DNA of 64,000 bases from Gordonia terrae (GTDB lineage: Bacteria; Actinomycetota; Actinomycetes; Mycobacteriales; Mycobacteriaceae). Below, piece after piece: positions 34,437 through 42,933 of the stretch. Numbering within the stretch: position 1 is the stretch's first letter; each line of letters opens with the position of its first letter. The translations under genes were made by a program, and so were the position numbers. The notes under the pieces are model-generated. The model worked only from the letters and a program-made list of their open reading frames with translations. It made no database searches and had not been told where the DNA came from. The stretch is from the NCBI RefSeq assembly GCF_001698225.1, contig NZ_CP016594.1:1116001-1180000 (forward strand). The letters are read 5' to 3'.

Positions 34437-35936
34437 CTAATTCTCGGACACCTCGTATCCCATCGGCAGCATCGTCGACTTGTGTTCGAGGAAGGACTCG
34501 AGGCCTTCGCGGCCGTTCTCGCGGCCGATGCCGGAGTTCTTGTAACCGCCGAACGGTGACTCGGGATCGATGGCGTACCAATTGATCCCGAAGGTGCCGG
34601 TGCGGATCTTGGTGGAGATCTCGATGCCGCGCTCGACGTCGTTCGTCCACACCGTGCCGGCGAGGCCGTAGCTCGAGTCGTTGGCGATGGCGATGGCCTC
34701 GTCGACGTCGTCGTAGGCGATGACCGACAGCACGGGACCGAAGATCTCCTCCTGCGCGATGGCCATGTCATTGGTGACGCCGGTGAAGATCGTGGGGGTG
34801 AGGAAGTAGCCGGAGTCGAGTCCCTCGGGACGCTCGCTCTCGAGAACCGCGGTGGCCCCGGCCTTCTTGCCGAGTTCGACGTACTCTTCGACCTTGTTCC
34901 GCTGGTTCTCGGTGATCAGGGGTCCGAGCTGGGCCTCGGGATCGGACGGCAAGCCGACCTTCATCGCCTTCGCGGCATCGACCATCGCGGCGACGATCTC
35001 GTCCTGCCGGCTGCGCGGCACCAGGATTCGCGTCTGCGCGACGCACGCCTGCCCGGTGTTGAACAGGCCGAGGAAGGTCAGCATGAAGGCGTTCGCGGCG
35101 AGATCGACGTCGTCGAGGACGATGGCGGCCGACTTGCCGCCCAGCTCGAGCGAACACCGCTTGAGCGTCTGCGCACAGGCCGCGCCGATCGCCTTGCCGG
35201 CCGCGGTCGAGCCGGTGAAGGTGATCTTGTCCACGTCGGGATGCGCGACGAGGGCCTGTCCGGTCTCGGTACCGCCGGTGACCACCGAGATCGCTTCCGC
35301 CGGAACACCGGCCTCGATGAACAACTGGGCCACGTAGTTGCCGGTCATCGGGGTCTCTGGTGCGGGCTTGAGCACCACGGAACACCCGGCGGCGAGTGCG
35401 GCGCCCATCTTGTTGCAGGTGATGAAGAGCGGGACGTTCCAGGCGCAGATGGCGCCGACCACGCCGACCGGTTCGCGGGTGATCCGGGTCGTCCCGAACA
35501 GTCCGGTCCGGTACTCCTCCCACTGGTAGCCGCGGGCCGCGTTCGCGTAGGCGCGCAGCACGCCGGTGCCGGGGAGCTGCTGAAGGGTGCTGATCGCGCT
35601 CGGCGGCGCGCCCATCTCGGCGGAGACCAGCGCGGTGATCTCGTCTCCCCGCTCGTCGATCAGGTCGGCGACCCTGGCGATGATGTCGGCACGCTGTGCG
35701 GGCGGCGTCGAACTCCAGACCCCGGAGTCGAAGGCCGCGCGTGCGGTGCGAACCGCGGTGTCGACGTCCGTGGCGTCGGCGAGCGGTACGGAACCGACGC
35801 GTTCGCCGGTGGCGGGGGAGTGGACCTCGAGGGTCTCGGTGGAATGGGGGTCGACCCACCGGCCGCCGATGAGCAACTGGGGTTGGTCGCCCCCGCCGGT
35901 GAGAGTGGCGGGTTGGGACTCCACGGTCTCGGTCAT
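34437..35936 (-). CDS. NAD(P)-dependent aldehyde dehydrogenase (Rv0223c-like)
   Basis: 499 aa. Catalytic Cys298 in FNTGQACVAQTR, general base Glu264 in SLELGGKSAAI, and cofactor motif FTGSTAAGKAIG near 240. It oxidises an aldehyde to the acid. The sequence resembles the Rv0223c group (PATGERVGSVPLADATDVD; INWYAIDPESPFGGYKNSGI), and Rv0223c is a KstR-regulated gene as I recall. A KstR-like operator lies 94 bp upstream of the start here as well, so a role in sterol or side-chain aldehyde oxidation is likely. Single-gene unit. Confidence 0.9.
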   Translation of the reverse strand: MTETVESQPATLTGGGDQPQLLIGGRWVDPHSTETLEVHSPATGERVGSVPLADATDVDTAVRTARAAFDSGVWSSTPPAQRADIIARVADLIDERGDEITALVSAEMGAPPSAISTLQQLPGTGVLRAYANAARGYQWEEYRTGLFGTTRITREPVGVVGAICAWNVPLFITCNKMGAALAAGCSVVLKPAPETPMTGNYVAQLFIEAGVPAEAISVVTGGTETGQALVAHPDVDKITFTGSTAAGKAIGAACAQTLKRCSLELGGKSAAIVLDDVDLAANAFMLTFLGLFNTGQACVAQTRILVPRSRQDEIVAAMVDAAKAMKVGLPSDPEAQLGPLITENQRNKVEEYVELGKKAGATAVLESERPEGLDSGYFLTPTIFTGVTNDMAIAQEEIFGPVLSVIAYDDVDEAIAIANDSSYGLAGTVWTNDVERGIEISTKIRTGTFGINWYAIDPESPFGGYKNSGIGRENGREGLESFLEHKSTMLPMGYEVSEN

Positions 35937-36029
35937 TACGCGTGTGCTCCTCAGAGGACGGGGTCCTGCCCGGGCGCGAGCGGCCGACAGCCGCCGACGG
36001 ACAGGTGTGAACTACGGCACACGCAATAC

Positions 36030-36043
36030 TAGAACACGTTCTA
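36030..36043. promoter_or_regulatory. KstR-like operator (TAGAACACGTTCTA)
   Basis: Fits TnnAACnnGTTnnA at all fixed positions and has 6-bp inverted arms. It lies in the gap between the aldehyde dehydrogenase start (35936) and the stop of the LON-domain gene (36066). Confidence 0.72.
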
Positions 36044-36065
36044 ACTCTGATGCCAGGGGTGGTCG

Positions 36066-36737
36066 TCAGGAACTGCCGAACGCCACCCTGGCCTCCATCC
36101 CCTGCATGACGTCGTCGAGGATCTCGATCTGGTCGGACGGGTCGTCGGCTTCGAGGATCCGTTGCTGGTCATGTGGCTGTCCCGCCGTCTGCGCCGCCCA
36201 CCGGTGGATGGGCGAGAGGTCCGCGGCCCGGGGATCGGAGTCGATGAGGGCGAAGGCGGCGATGATCGGCTCGGGGTCCTCACCGGCGGCGCGGAACTTC
36301 CGCCGGATCAGCTCACGGTGTCGCTCGGCGAGGTCGCGCAGACGGGCCAGATCGGAGCGGCTCGGGGTCCGCTCGGGCAACACCGTGATGCGGGCGCGCG
36401 GATACGGATCGTCGGGCAGCCACTCCTCGACCCGGAACCGGCGGCGGCCGATCGCGGTCAGCGACGCGCGGCCGTCCGGCAGCCGGGCCGTGATCTCGGC
36501 GTGGGCCAGAGTGCCGACCCCGCATCGTGACTCACCGCCGCCGACCTCGGAACCGCGCTCGATCAACACCACCCCGAACCGGATCGTCGGCGGATCGGAC
36601 GAGGTGTCGACGTGGTCGTCCAGCATCTGTCGGTAGCGCGGCTCGAAGATGCGCAACGGCAGTTCCGCGCCCGGCACCAACGCGGTGCCGAGCGGGAACA
36701 TCGGCGCGACGAGGACCTCGCCGGCCGCCGGATCCAC
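36066..36737 (-). CDS. LON substrate-binding-domain protein
   Basis: 223 aa from a GTG. Consists of the Lon N-terminal (PF02190-type) domain only: MFPLGTALVPGAELPLRIFE near residue 13, RYRQMLDDHV, then GVVLIERGSEVGGGE and GTLAHAEI. There is no AAA or protease domain, which is usual for these stand-alone proteins. Function unknown; a role in protein quality control is inferred from the domain only. It starts 19 bp after the mhuD stop, same direction, so the two may be co-transcribed. Confidence 0.85.
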   Translation of the reverse strand: MDPAAGEVLVAPMFPLGTALVPGAELPLRIFEPRYRQMLDDHVDTSSDPPTIRFGVVLIERGSEVGGGESRCGVGTLAHAEITARLPDGRASLTAIGRRRFRVEEWLPDDPYPRARITVLPERTPSRSDLARLRDLAERHRELIRRKFRAAGEDPEPIIAAFALIDSDPRAADLSPIHRWAAQTAGQPHDQQRILEADDPSDQIEILDDVMQGMEARVAFGSS

Positions 36738-36755
36738 GGTCAGGGTCCGCTCGTC

Positions 36756-37064
36756 TCAGGCTTTGGGCCGCGCGTCGAGCACGACCTCGAACTCGAGCAG
36801 ATCGGCGCCCGAGGCGACCGGCTTGGCGCGCTCCCCGGAATGCGCCTCGCGGGCCGGCCCCGCCGACCAGGCCTGGAAATCCTCCTCGGACTCCCATTCG
36901 GTGACGACGAAGTATCGGTCGTCGCCCTTGACGGGCCGCAACAGCTGGAATCCGAGGAACCCCTTGGAACCGTCCACCGAGTGGGCGCGATTGGCGAATC
37001 GCTTCTCCAGTTCGGGGCCGGCACCCTCGGGGACAGAGATGGCATTGATCTTCACAACAGACAT
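36756..37064 (-). CDS. mhuD: Heme-degrading monooxygenase MhuD
   Basis: 102 aa, ABM-fold. The heme-pocket residues of MhuD are at the same numbers: Asn7 (KINAI), Trp66 (DFQAW) and His75 (AREAH). The enzyme cleaves heme with O2 and releases iron and mycobilin-type products without CO. The sequence is close to Rv3592 along its whole length. A TATGGT hexamer lies 6 nt before the ATG, so it is probably leaderless. Divergent from an alpha/beta hydrolase as in M. tuberculosis (Rv3591c-Rv3592). Confidence 0.93.
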   Translation of the reverse strand: MSVVKINAISVPEGAGPELEKRFANRAHSVDGSKGFLGFQLLRPVKGDDRYFVVTEWESEEDFQAWSAGPAREAHSGERAKPVASGADLLEFEVVLDARPKA

Positions 37065-37070
37065 GCGTCC

Positions 37071-37076
37071 ACCATA
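37071..37076 (-). promoter_or_regulatory. -10 hexamer TATGGT of leaderless mhuD
   Basis: Minus-strand TATGGT ends 6 nt before the ATG at 37064. Confidence 0.55.
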
Positions 37077-37161
37077 GGCGCCGCGCAGGGGCGGTCGGGG
37101 CGAACATCGACACCGATGTCGACACCAGCGCCGGCGGTCGGTGTCACCACGCCTCTGCGAC

Positions 37162-37167
37162 TACAGT
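37162..37167 (+). promoter_or_regulatory. -10 hexamer TACAGT of leaderless hydrolase gene
   Basis: TACAGT ends 6 nt before the ATG at 37174. Confidence 0.5.
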
Positions 37168-37173
37168 TCTGGC

Positions 37174-37995
37174 ATGTTCGACGGTGAGGTTCCGCAGGAG
37201 ACCGGGCTCCGCGATCACGGCGGCCCCGACCTCGCCGACGACGCCCACGGTGCGTTCGAGCGCACGTCGCCGCCCATCGTCTTGCTGCACGGCCTGATGG
37301 GCCGCGGCCGCACATGGCGGCGTCAGGTCCCCTGGCTGCGCCGGTACGGTCGGGTGTTCACCTTCGACGCCGCCTTCCACACCGGGGCCGACGCCGAAGA
37401 TCCCTGCGACGACCGCGAACTCGCGACCGAACGGTTCGTCGCCGACCTCGCCGAGGTGCTCACCTGGATCGACCGCGGGCCCGCGGTCCTCATCGGGCAC
37501 TCGATGGGGGCCCTGCACGCATGGTGCACCGCGGCGGAGTATCCGGAACTGGTGGCCGCCCTGGTCGTGGAGGACATGGCGCCCGACTTCCGTGGCCGGT
37601 CGACGTCGAACTGGACCCCGTGGTTCGAATCCTGGCCGGATCGGTTCGCGTCGGAGTCCGAGGCCGTGGCGATGTTCGGCCCGATTGCCGGACGCTATTT
37701 CTTCGAGGCCTTCGACGACGGCCGGCTGCACGGCCGGATTCCGTTGTGGGCCGCGATCGCCGAGGAATGGGGCCGGCGCGACTTCTGGACCCAGTGGCGG
37801 TCGGTCGGCGTACCGACGCTGCTGATCGAGGCCGAACACGGGGTCACCCCGCCCGGACAGATGCGGACGATGTGCGCGGAGAACGACCATGCCCGCCACA
37901 TCCGCGTGCCGGACGCCGGGCATCTCGTCCACGACGACGCACCGCAGGTCTATCGCGGCGCGGTCGAGGCATTTCTCTCCGGACTCGAACTCTGA
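37174..37995 (+). CDS. Alpha/beta hydrolase (Rv3591c type)
   Basis: 273 aa starting MFDGEVPQETGLRDHGG. Alpha/beta-hydrolase fold: HG oxyanion motif PIVLLHGLMGRGRTW near residue 38, nucleophile elbow LIGHSMGALHAW near 112 (Ser), and catalytic His in DAGHLVHDDAP near the C-terminus. No signal peptide, so cytosolic. The substrate is unknown. Its conserved place next to mhuD is shared with M. tuberculosis. Confidence 0.88.
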   Translation: MFDGEVPQETGLRDHGGPDLADDAHGAFERTSPPIVLLHGLMGRGRTWRRQVPWLRRYGRVFTFDAAFHTGADAEDPCDDRELATERFVADLAEVLTWIDRGPAVLIGHSMGALHAWCTAAEYPELVAALVVEDMAPDFRGRSTSNWTPWFESWPDRFASESEAVAMFGPIAGRYFFEAFDDGRLHGRIPLWAAIAEEWGRRDFWTQWRSVGVPTLLIEAEHGVTPPGQMRTMCAENDHARHIRVPDAGHLVHDDAPQVYRGAVEAFLSGLEL

Positions 37996-38046
37996 CACCT
38001 CGGTGCACAACGTGTTCTGGTGCACAACGTCGCCTGGCACAACGAC

Positions 38047-38084
38047 ATTCGGGGCGCACACGACGAATCGTGTGCGCCCCGAAT
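38047..38084. terminator. Strong stem-loop between convergent genes
   Basis: ATTCGGGGCGCACACGA pairs perfectly (17 bp) with TCGTGTGCGCCCCGAAT over a CGAA tetraloop. It lies between the hydrolase stop (37995) and the stop of the Pro/Gln-rich membrane protein gene (38098). Just upstream, a TGCACAACG motif occurs twice directly. Confidence 0.88.
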
Positions 38085-38097
38085 CGGGTTGGGAGGA

Positions 38098-39069
38098 TCA
38101 GGTCGGGTCGGCAGGCGCGATGGGGGCGCCGTTGAGCCGACGCCAGCAGTGCACGAGGAACAGCTGCGCGACCGGGGCCGCGACGATCAGGCCCACGTAG
38201 CAGACCAGTACGCCGACGAGGTTGATGGCGTAGGTGACCAGCAGGGTCAGGATCGAGTCGCCGACCTTCGACTTGGTCAGTTCGAAGGACGCCTTCATCG
38301 CGTTGATCGGCGAGAGGCTCTTGTCGATGGTCGCGACGACCGAGAACATCAGGAAGAACATCGCGATGATGCCGGGGATGATGCACAACGCGTAGCCGAT
38401 CCCGGTGATGATGCCGACGAGGATCGCGGTTCCGATGACCGGGCCGAACCGGATCGGGGTGAGGAACGACTTCGCCGTCACCGGCTCACCGTTCGCGACC
38501 CGGACCGCGCCCGAGATGATGCTCGCCTGGATGTAGAGCAGCCCGATGAACAGCAGCGCGTAGATGAGGATCATCAGGATGGTTCCACCGGCGCTCAGCG
38601 AGGTCGTCTCGTAGGTGTAACCGCCGCCGAGATCGGTGGTCTCGGTCGTACTGAAGAGAGCCACGCCGAAGATCGCGAGCGCGATGACGACCGCGCCCAG
38701 CAAGAACACGGTGAGTCCGGGCAGGATCATCGCGCCGATGTTGTTCTTGAACTTGCCGAAAGCCCACGAGAACGCGGTGCCCACATCGATCTTGCCCGAA
38801 TCGCCTGGTGCGCCGTAGGGGTCAGGGGCTCCGGGGTAGGACCCGGCGTCGCCGTACTGCGGGCCGCCGGGAGGCGGCGGCGGGGGTGCCTGGCCGTACT
38901 GGGGTTGCTGCGGCGGCTGCTGGCCGTACGGCGGCTGCTGTGGAGGCTGCTGCCCGTACTGGGGCGGCTGCGGTGGCTGCTGCCCGTACTGCGGCGGCTG
39001 CTGACCGGGGAAGCCGCCCGGCTGCTGCGGGTCCGGTGGCGGGACAGGGGGATACGGCGGCTGACTCAT
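38098..39069 (-). CDS. Pro/Gln/Tyr-rich multi-spanning membrane protein
   Basis: 323 aa starting MSQPPYPPVPPPDPQQP (ATG 39069; alternative starts lie 9 and 18 nt upstream, none with a clear Shine-Dalgarno). The first 90 residues are a low-complexity region with repeats of QYGQQPPQ type. The remaining part has about six hydrophobic segments, such as MILPGLTVFLLGAVVIALAI, GTILMILIYALLFIGLLYI, and LCIIPGIIAMFFLMFSVVAT. The membrane part resembles actinobacterial DUF975-like integral membrane proteins with GYxNFFL-like amphipathic regions, at low certainty. Function unknown. A proline-rich cytosolic tail of this kind often serves for protein clustering. Confidence 0.75.
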   Translation of the reverse strand: MSQPPYPPVPPPDPQQPGGFPGQQPPQYGQQPPQPPQYGQQPPQQPPYGQQPPQQPQYGQAPPPPPPGGPQYGDAGSYPGAPDPYGAPGDSGKIDVGTAFSWAFGKFKNNIGAMILPGLTVFLLGAVVIALAIFGVALFSTTETTDLGGGYTYETTSLSAGGTILMILIYALLFIGLLYIQASIISGAVRVANGEPVTAKSFLTPIRFGPVIGTAILVGIITGIGYALCIIPGIIAMFFLMFSVVATIDKSLSPINAMKASFELTKSKVGDSILTLLVTYAINLVGVLVCYVGLIVAAPVAQLFLVHCWRRLNGAPIAPADPT

Positions 39070-39236
39070 GGACCGGGACATTAGCAACTAAGTGACCCCG
39101 GCGGGAGACTATCTCTGAACGATCAAACGACTGGTCAATGATCGTGGCACGAATTATGGGTTCGCGGTGGCGGGTTCGCGAACCCGGACCTGGACAGACG
39201 TCCCAGAATCGTCGTCCGCGCGTCGACGGACCGGAC

Positions 39237-40130
39237 TCATGCCTCGCCGGCCAGGCAGTACCGGCCGGTGACGGTGATCTCCACCAGTCCGTCCACGAGA
39301 AGCGAGTCCAGGGCACGGTCGCGCTGCGCGGTGTCGGAGGTCCACACGACGTCGAGGGCGGCGCGGTCGACCGAATCGTTCGAGTTGCGAAGGACGTCGA
39401 GGAGCAGTCCGCGTACCTGACGGTCGGTGCCGGCGAACTTCTGCACCCGGCGCGGTGGCCCGGAATGGGCCGGCCGGCCGAGTCCGACCCAGGTGCAGTC
39501 GACGAGAGGACAGTTGTCGCACTTCGGGTTTCGGGCGGTGCAGACGAGAGCGCCCAGCTCCATCAGTGCGGCCGAGAAGCGCGGGGCCGACGCGGCGTAG
39601 GTGCCGTCGGGGGAACGGGGGAGCAGGGCCTCGGCGTCGGCGAGATCCCGCCGCGACGGGTTCGCCGGCTGCTCCCGACCGTGGACCGCACGGACGATGA
39701 CCCGCCGGACGTTCGTGTCCACGACCGGCACGGCCTGACCGTAGGCGAAGCAGGCGACCGCGCGGGCGGTGTAGTCGCCGATCCCGGGCAGGGTCAGCAT
39801 CGTCTCGACGTCGTCGGGGACGCGGTCGCCGTGCTCGGCGGCGAGCACCTTCGCACACTCGTGGAGACGAAGCGCGCGGCGGGGGTAGCCGAGCTTGCCC
39901 CACGCGCGCAGGACCTCGCCGGCCGGTTCGGCGGCCATCGCCGAGGGGACCGGCCAGCGCCGTACCCACTCCTGCCAGGGTTCGACCACCCTCGACACGG
40001 GGGTCTGCTGCAACATGATCTCGCTGATGAGGATCTGCCAGCCGGTGCAGGACGGATCGCGCCAGGGGAGATCTCGTTCGTGGGTATCGAACCAACCGAG
40101 CAGACGGCCCGGTGGCACACTATTGGGCAT
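39237..40130 (-). CDS. mutY: Adenine DNA glycosylase MutY
   Basis: 297 aa. It removes adenine mispaired with 8-oxoguanine. Catalytic Glu37 in WQILISEIMLQQTP, helix-hairpin-helix LTLPGIGDYTARAV near 112, catalytic Asp138 in VPVVDTNVRRV, and the Fe-S loop Cys197, 204, 207, 212 (C-x6-C-x2-C-x4-C, the actinobacterial spacing). It lacks the long C-terminal NUDIX-like 8-oxoG domain of E. coli MutY. With the ATG at 40130 the gene overlaps the canB start head to head by 2 bp; a GTG at 40118 is a possible alternative. Gene order matches Rv3589-Rv3588c. Confidence 0.93.
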   Translation of the reverse strand: MPNSVPPGRLLGWFDTHERDLPWRDPSCTGWQILISEIMLQQTPVSRVVEPWQEWVRRWPVPSAMAAEPAGEVLRAWGKLGYPRRALRLHECAKVLAAEHGDRVPDDVETMLTLPGIGDYTARAVACFAYGQAVPVVDTNVRRVIVRAVHGREQPANPSRRDLADAEALLPRSPDGTYAASAPRFSAALMELGALVCTARNPKCDNCPLVDCTWVGLGRPAHSGPPRRVQKFAGTDRQVRGLLLDVLRNSNDSVDRAALDVVWTSDTAQRDRALDSLLVDGLVEITVTGRYCLAGEA

Positions 40131-40782
40131 GACCGCAAACACACCACGGGACGCGTGGCGCATCCTGCGCGACGGCAACGACCGATTTGTGACAGGTGAA
40201 TCTCAGCATCCCAGCCAGGGTATCGAGGACCGCGCGCGACTCGTCGGGGGTCAGCATCCGCACGTCGTGCTGTTCGGCTGCGCGGACTCGCGGCTCTCCG
40301 CCGAGATCATCTTCGATCAGGGACTCGGCGACATGTTCGTCGTGCGGACGGCCGGCCACGTGATCGACTCGGCTGTTCTCGGCTCCCTCGAATACGCCGT
40401 CGAGGTGCTGCAGGTCCCCCTCATCGTGATCCTCGGGCACGACAGCTGCGGCGCGGTCAAGGCGACTCTCGATGCGCTCGACGACCTGCAGATCCCCGGT
40501 GGCTACATCCGTGACGTCGTGGAGCGTGTGACCCCCAGCATCCTCGCCGGTCGCAGTGAAGGGTTGACGCGAGTCGACGAGTTCGAGGCCCGCCACGTGG
40601 TCGAGACCGGCCAGCTGCTCATGCAGCGCAGCCGCATCATCGCCGACCGGATCAGCACCGGCCGCCTGGCGATCGTGGGCCTGACCTACCAGCTCAACGA
40701 GGGGCAGGTCAACGTCCAGGGCGTCTACGGCGACATCGGCGAGCGTCCGGCGCCCACCGCGGTGACCGCCGAATCCGCCTGA
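40129..40782 (+). CDS. canB: Beta-class carbonic anhydrase
   Basis: 217 aa. Hydrates CO2 to bicarbonate. Zinc ligands Cys51 (FGCADSR), His104 and Cys107 (LGHDSCGAV), with Asp53 of the Asp/Arg dyad. The ATG at 40129 gives the N-terminus typical of Rv3588c-like enzymes. CACTAT lies 5 nt before the ATG, so a leaderless transcript starting inside mutY is likely. Divergent from mutY with overlapping start codons. Confidence 0.93.
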   Translation: MTANTPRDAWRILRDGNDRFVTGESQHPSQGIEDRARLVGGQHPHVVLFGCADSRLSAEIIFDQGLGDMFVVRTAGHVIDSAVLGSLEYAVEVLQVPLIVILGHDSCGAVKATLDALDDLQIPGGYIRDVVERVTPSILAGRSEGLTRVDEFEARHVVETGQLLMQRSRIIADRISTGRLAIVGLTYQLNEGQVNVQGVYGDIGERPAPTAVTAESA

Positions 40783-40786
40783 CGCC

Positions 40787-40834
40787 GGCCCTTCGAGACG
40801 GCCCCTCCGCACGCTCCGGGGCCTCCTCAGGGGG
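40787..40834. repeat. Palindromic repeat family, right-arm copy
   Basis: GGCCCTTCGAGACGGCCCCT...CTCCTCAGGGGG closely matches the right arm at 3150-3193. It starts 5 bp after the canB stop. Confidence 0.7.
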
Positions 40835-40944
40835 CGGTGGTGGCGGCCAGGACCTGAAGGCGAACTCTAGACTTTGCCTGCTCCGGGCCGTTTTTCGGCT
40901 GCGACACGCCGCACGTGATCAGCCGGAAGTCAATACCCGGCCGT

Positions 40945-40950
40945 TAGCGT
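40945..40950 (+). promoter_or_regulatory. -10 hexamer TAGCGT of leaderless Rv3587c-like gene
   Basis: TAGCGT ends 7 nt before the GTG at 40958. Confidence 0.5.
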
Positions 40951-40957
40951 GGTGGGC

Positions 40958-41737
40958 GTGATCGAACCCCAGGGCCCGCTGCCACCCGAGATCTACTGGC
41001 GACGCCGCGCCGTCGCCGTGGGTGGTGCGGTGGTCGTGGTCGGTCTGGTCGTCGCATTGATCGTCTGGATGACGTCGGGGAGTGGAGATCCCCAGAACAC
41101 CGCGGCCACGCAGAGTGTCTCGTCGAGTTCGTCGGCATCGTCGACGACGTCGGCACCACCCGCCTCGGAACCGCAGGCCGGTGGCGCCTCGGGCGAACCG
41201 GACGCCGGTGGCGGCTCGGGCGGGGGTGCCGGCGGTTCGGGTGCACCCGCCGGGCCGCCCGCCGGCACGTCGAGTCCCGTCGAATCGGCAAGCCCCGCAG
41301 GGGTCCCCGGAGGAGCCGCGGGTCCCGCGCTGTGCCCGGACCAAGCGATCTCGGTGGTCCTGTACACCGACAAGCCGACCTACACGATCGGGCAGAATCC
41401 GGTGTTCACCATCGTGACCACCAATGCCGGTCTGTCCGAGTGCACGCGCGATGTCGGCAAGGCCGTCCAGAACGTGATCGTGCGCACCCTGGACGGCACC
41501 CGGACACTCTGGTCGGCGCGCGACTGCTCGCCGCTCAACACCGTGAACAACGTCGTCCTCAAGCCCGCGCAGCAGGTCAAGGACACCATCACCTGGTCGG
41601 GCACCACGAGCAGCCCCGGCTGTGAGCGTCCGCGGACCCAGGTGCCCGCCGGGTCGTACTCGGCCATCGGCAAGATCGGTGAGCGGGAGTCGTTCCCGAT
41701 CACGTTCAACATGGTGGCGCCTGCTCAGGAGCCCTGA
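40958..41737 (+). CDS. Membrane-anchored protein of Rv3587c type
   Basis: 259 aa. Three in-frame GTGs are available (40949, 40952, 40958); the last is chosen because a TAGCGT hexamer lies 7 nt before it, which fits a leaderless mRNA. A short cytosolic N-terminus (IEPQGPLPPEIYWRRR) leads into one membrane helix (AVAVGGAVVVVGLVVALIVW), a Ser/Thr/Pro/Gly-rich extracytoplasmic linker of about 80 residues, then a compact domain with four cysteines (ALCPDQ, LSECTRD, ARDCSPL, SPGCERP). Function unknown. Its place between canB and disA is conserved in M. tuberculosis. Confidence 0.82.
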   Translation: MIEPQGPLPPEIYWRRRAVAVGGAVVVVGLVVALIVWMTSGSGDPQNTAATQSVSSSSSASSTTSAPPASEPQAGGASGEPDAGGGSGGGAGGSGAPAGPPAGTSSPVESASPAGVPGGAAGPALCPDQAISVVLYTDKPTYTIGQNPVFTIVTTNAGLSECTRDVGKAVQNVIVRTLDGTRTLWSARDCSPLNTVNNVVLKPAQQVKDTITWSGTTSSPGCERPRTQVPAGSYSAIGKIGERESFPITFNMVAPAQEP

Positions 41738-41748
41738 GCGAGCCGCGA

Positions 41749-42834
41749 CTAGTCGTAGCGTTCGATGCTGGTCTCGGCCAGCCGCGACAGACCTTCGCGG
41801 ATGTGGCGGGCCCAGATGCTGCCGATTCCCTCGACCGCCTGCAGGTCGGCCGACGAACTCGCGAGCAGTGCCTGCAGCGTGCCGAAGCTGCGGACGAGCC
41901 GGTCGACATGCGCGAACTGCAGGCGTGAGATCCGGGCGAGCAGCCGGTAACCGCGAGGACTCATCGCGGTGTCCTGGGCCTCGATGGTGGTCGGGTACCC
42001 GAAGGCGCCGGCCAGCAGGGTCAGGTCGAGAAGGTCTGCGTCGCTGAGGTTCTCGACGACCTCGAGCGCCTGGCGGACATCTTCGGCGGTGGCCGGTTCC
42101 GGACTGGCGTAGTAGTCGCGGACGAGGAGTTCGCGCATGGTGTCGTTGTCGCTGATCAGTTCCTCGAGCTGCAGGCTGACCTGTCGGCCGTTGACGCCGA
42201 GTTCGAGGACGTACTCCTCGATCTCGACCGACACGCGCCGGACCATCTCCATCCGCTGCGCGGTCGACATGGCGTCGCGCAGCAGCACGTAGTCCTCGAT
42301 CTCCGCACGGGAGAGAGCCGAGATCACCTCGTCCAGCCGCGCCTTGTACCGCTCGAGTGTGGCCAGGGCGACGTTCGCTCGGGACAGGATCGGGTCCGGG
42401 CTCTCGACGACGCGACGGGCCCCGTCGACGTACACGCTGACGATGGACATCGACGCGCTCACCGAGATCACCGGGTGACCGGTCTGGATGGCGGTTCGTT
42501 CGGCCGCACGATGGCGCGTGCCGGACTCCTCGGTCGGTATCGAGGGATCGGGGACCAGCTGGACGTTGGCGCGCACGATGCGCTTGCCGTCGGTCGAGAG
42601 CACGACCGCACCGTCCATCTTCGCCAGCTCGCGCAGTCGGGTGGGGGCGAATTCGACGTCGAGGTGGAAACCGCCGTCGCAGATCTTCTCCACGTCGGAG
42701 TCGTGTCCCAGCACGATCAGGGCGCCGGTGCCGCCGCGGAGGATGCGCTCGAGACCGTCGCGGAGCCCGGTGCCGGGCGCGACGCGCGCGACCGTCTCGC
42801 GCGTCAGCTCGGATCTCACCAACTCGGCGACCAT
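41749..42834 (-). CDS. disA: DNA integrity scanning protein, diadenylate cyclase
   Basis: 361 aa; the ATG at 42834 follows AAGGGGAG and is preferred to the longer frame to 42879. It makes cyclic di-AMP from two ATP. The DAC domain shows MDGAVVLS near residue 73 and [15 protein letters not shown] near 105. A helical spine follows, then a C-terminal helix-hairpin-helix DNA-binding part ([19 protein letters not shown]). It is convergent with the Rv3587c-like gene (11-bp gap) and next to the thioesterase and radA. Confidence 0.95.
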   Translation of the reverse strand: MVAELVRSELTRETVARVAPGTGLRDGLERILRGGTGALIVLGHDSDVEKICDGGFHLDVEFAPTRLRELAKMDGAVVLSTDGKRIVRANVQLVPDPSIPTEESGTRHRAAERTAIQTGHPVISVSASMSIVSVYVDGARRVVESPDPILSRANVALATLERYKARLDEVISALSRAEIEDYVLLRDAMSTAQRMEMVRRVSVEIEEYVLELGVNGRQVSLQLEELISDNDTMRELLVRDYYASPEPATAEDVRQALEVVENLSDADLLDLTLLAGAFGYPTTIEAQDTAMSPRGYRLLARISRLQFAHVDRLVRSFGTLQALLASSSADLQAVEGIGSIWARHIREGLSRLAETSIERYD

Positions 42835-42919
42835 GTCTCCCCTTCTCCGGACCTGTCTGCGGCGACCGGGCGTCGCCACCGGGCCACATGCCCCCTGACA
42901 TCGGCCATTGCGATGTGAC

Positions 42920-42925
42920 TAGGGT
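42920..42925 (+). promoter_or_regulatory. -10 hexamer TAGGGT of leaderless thioesterase gene
   Basis: TAGGGT ends 8 nt before the GTG at 42934. Confidence 0.5.
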
Positions 42926-42933
42926 ACCGGGGT

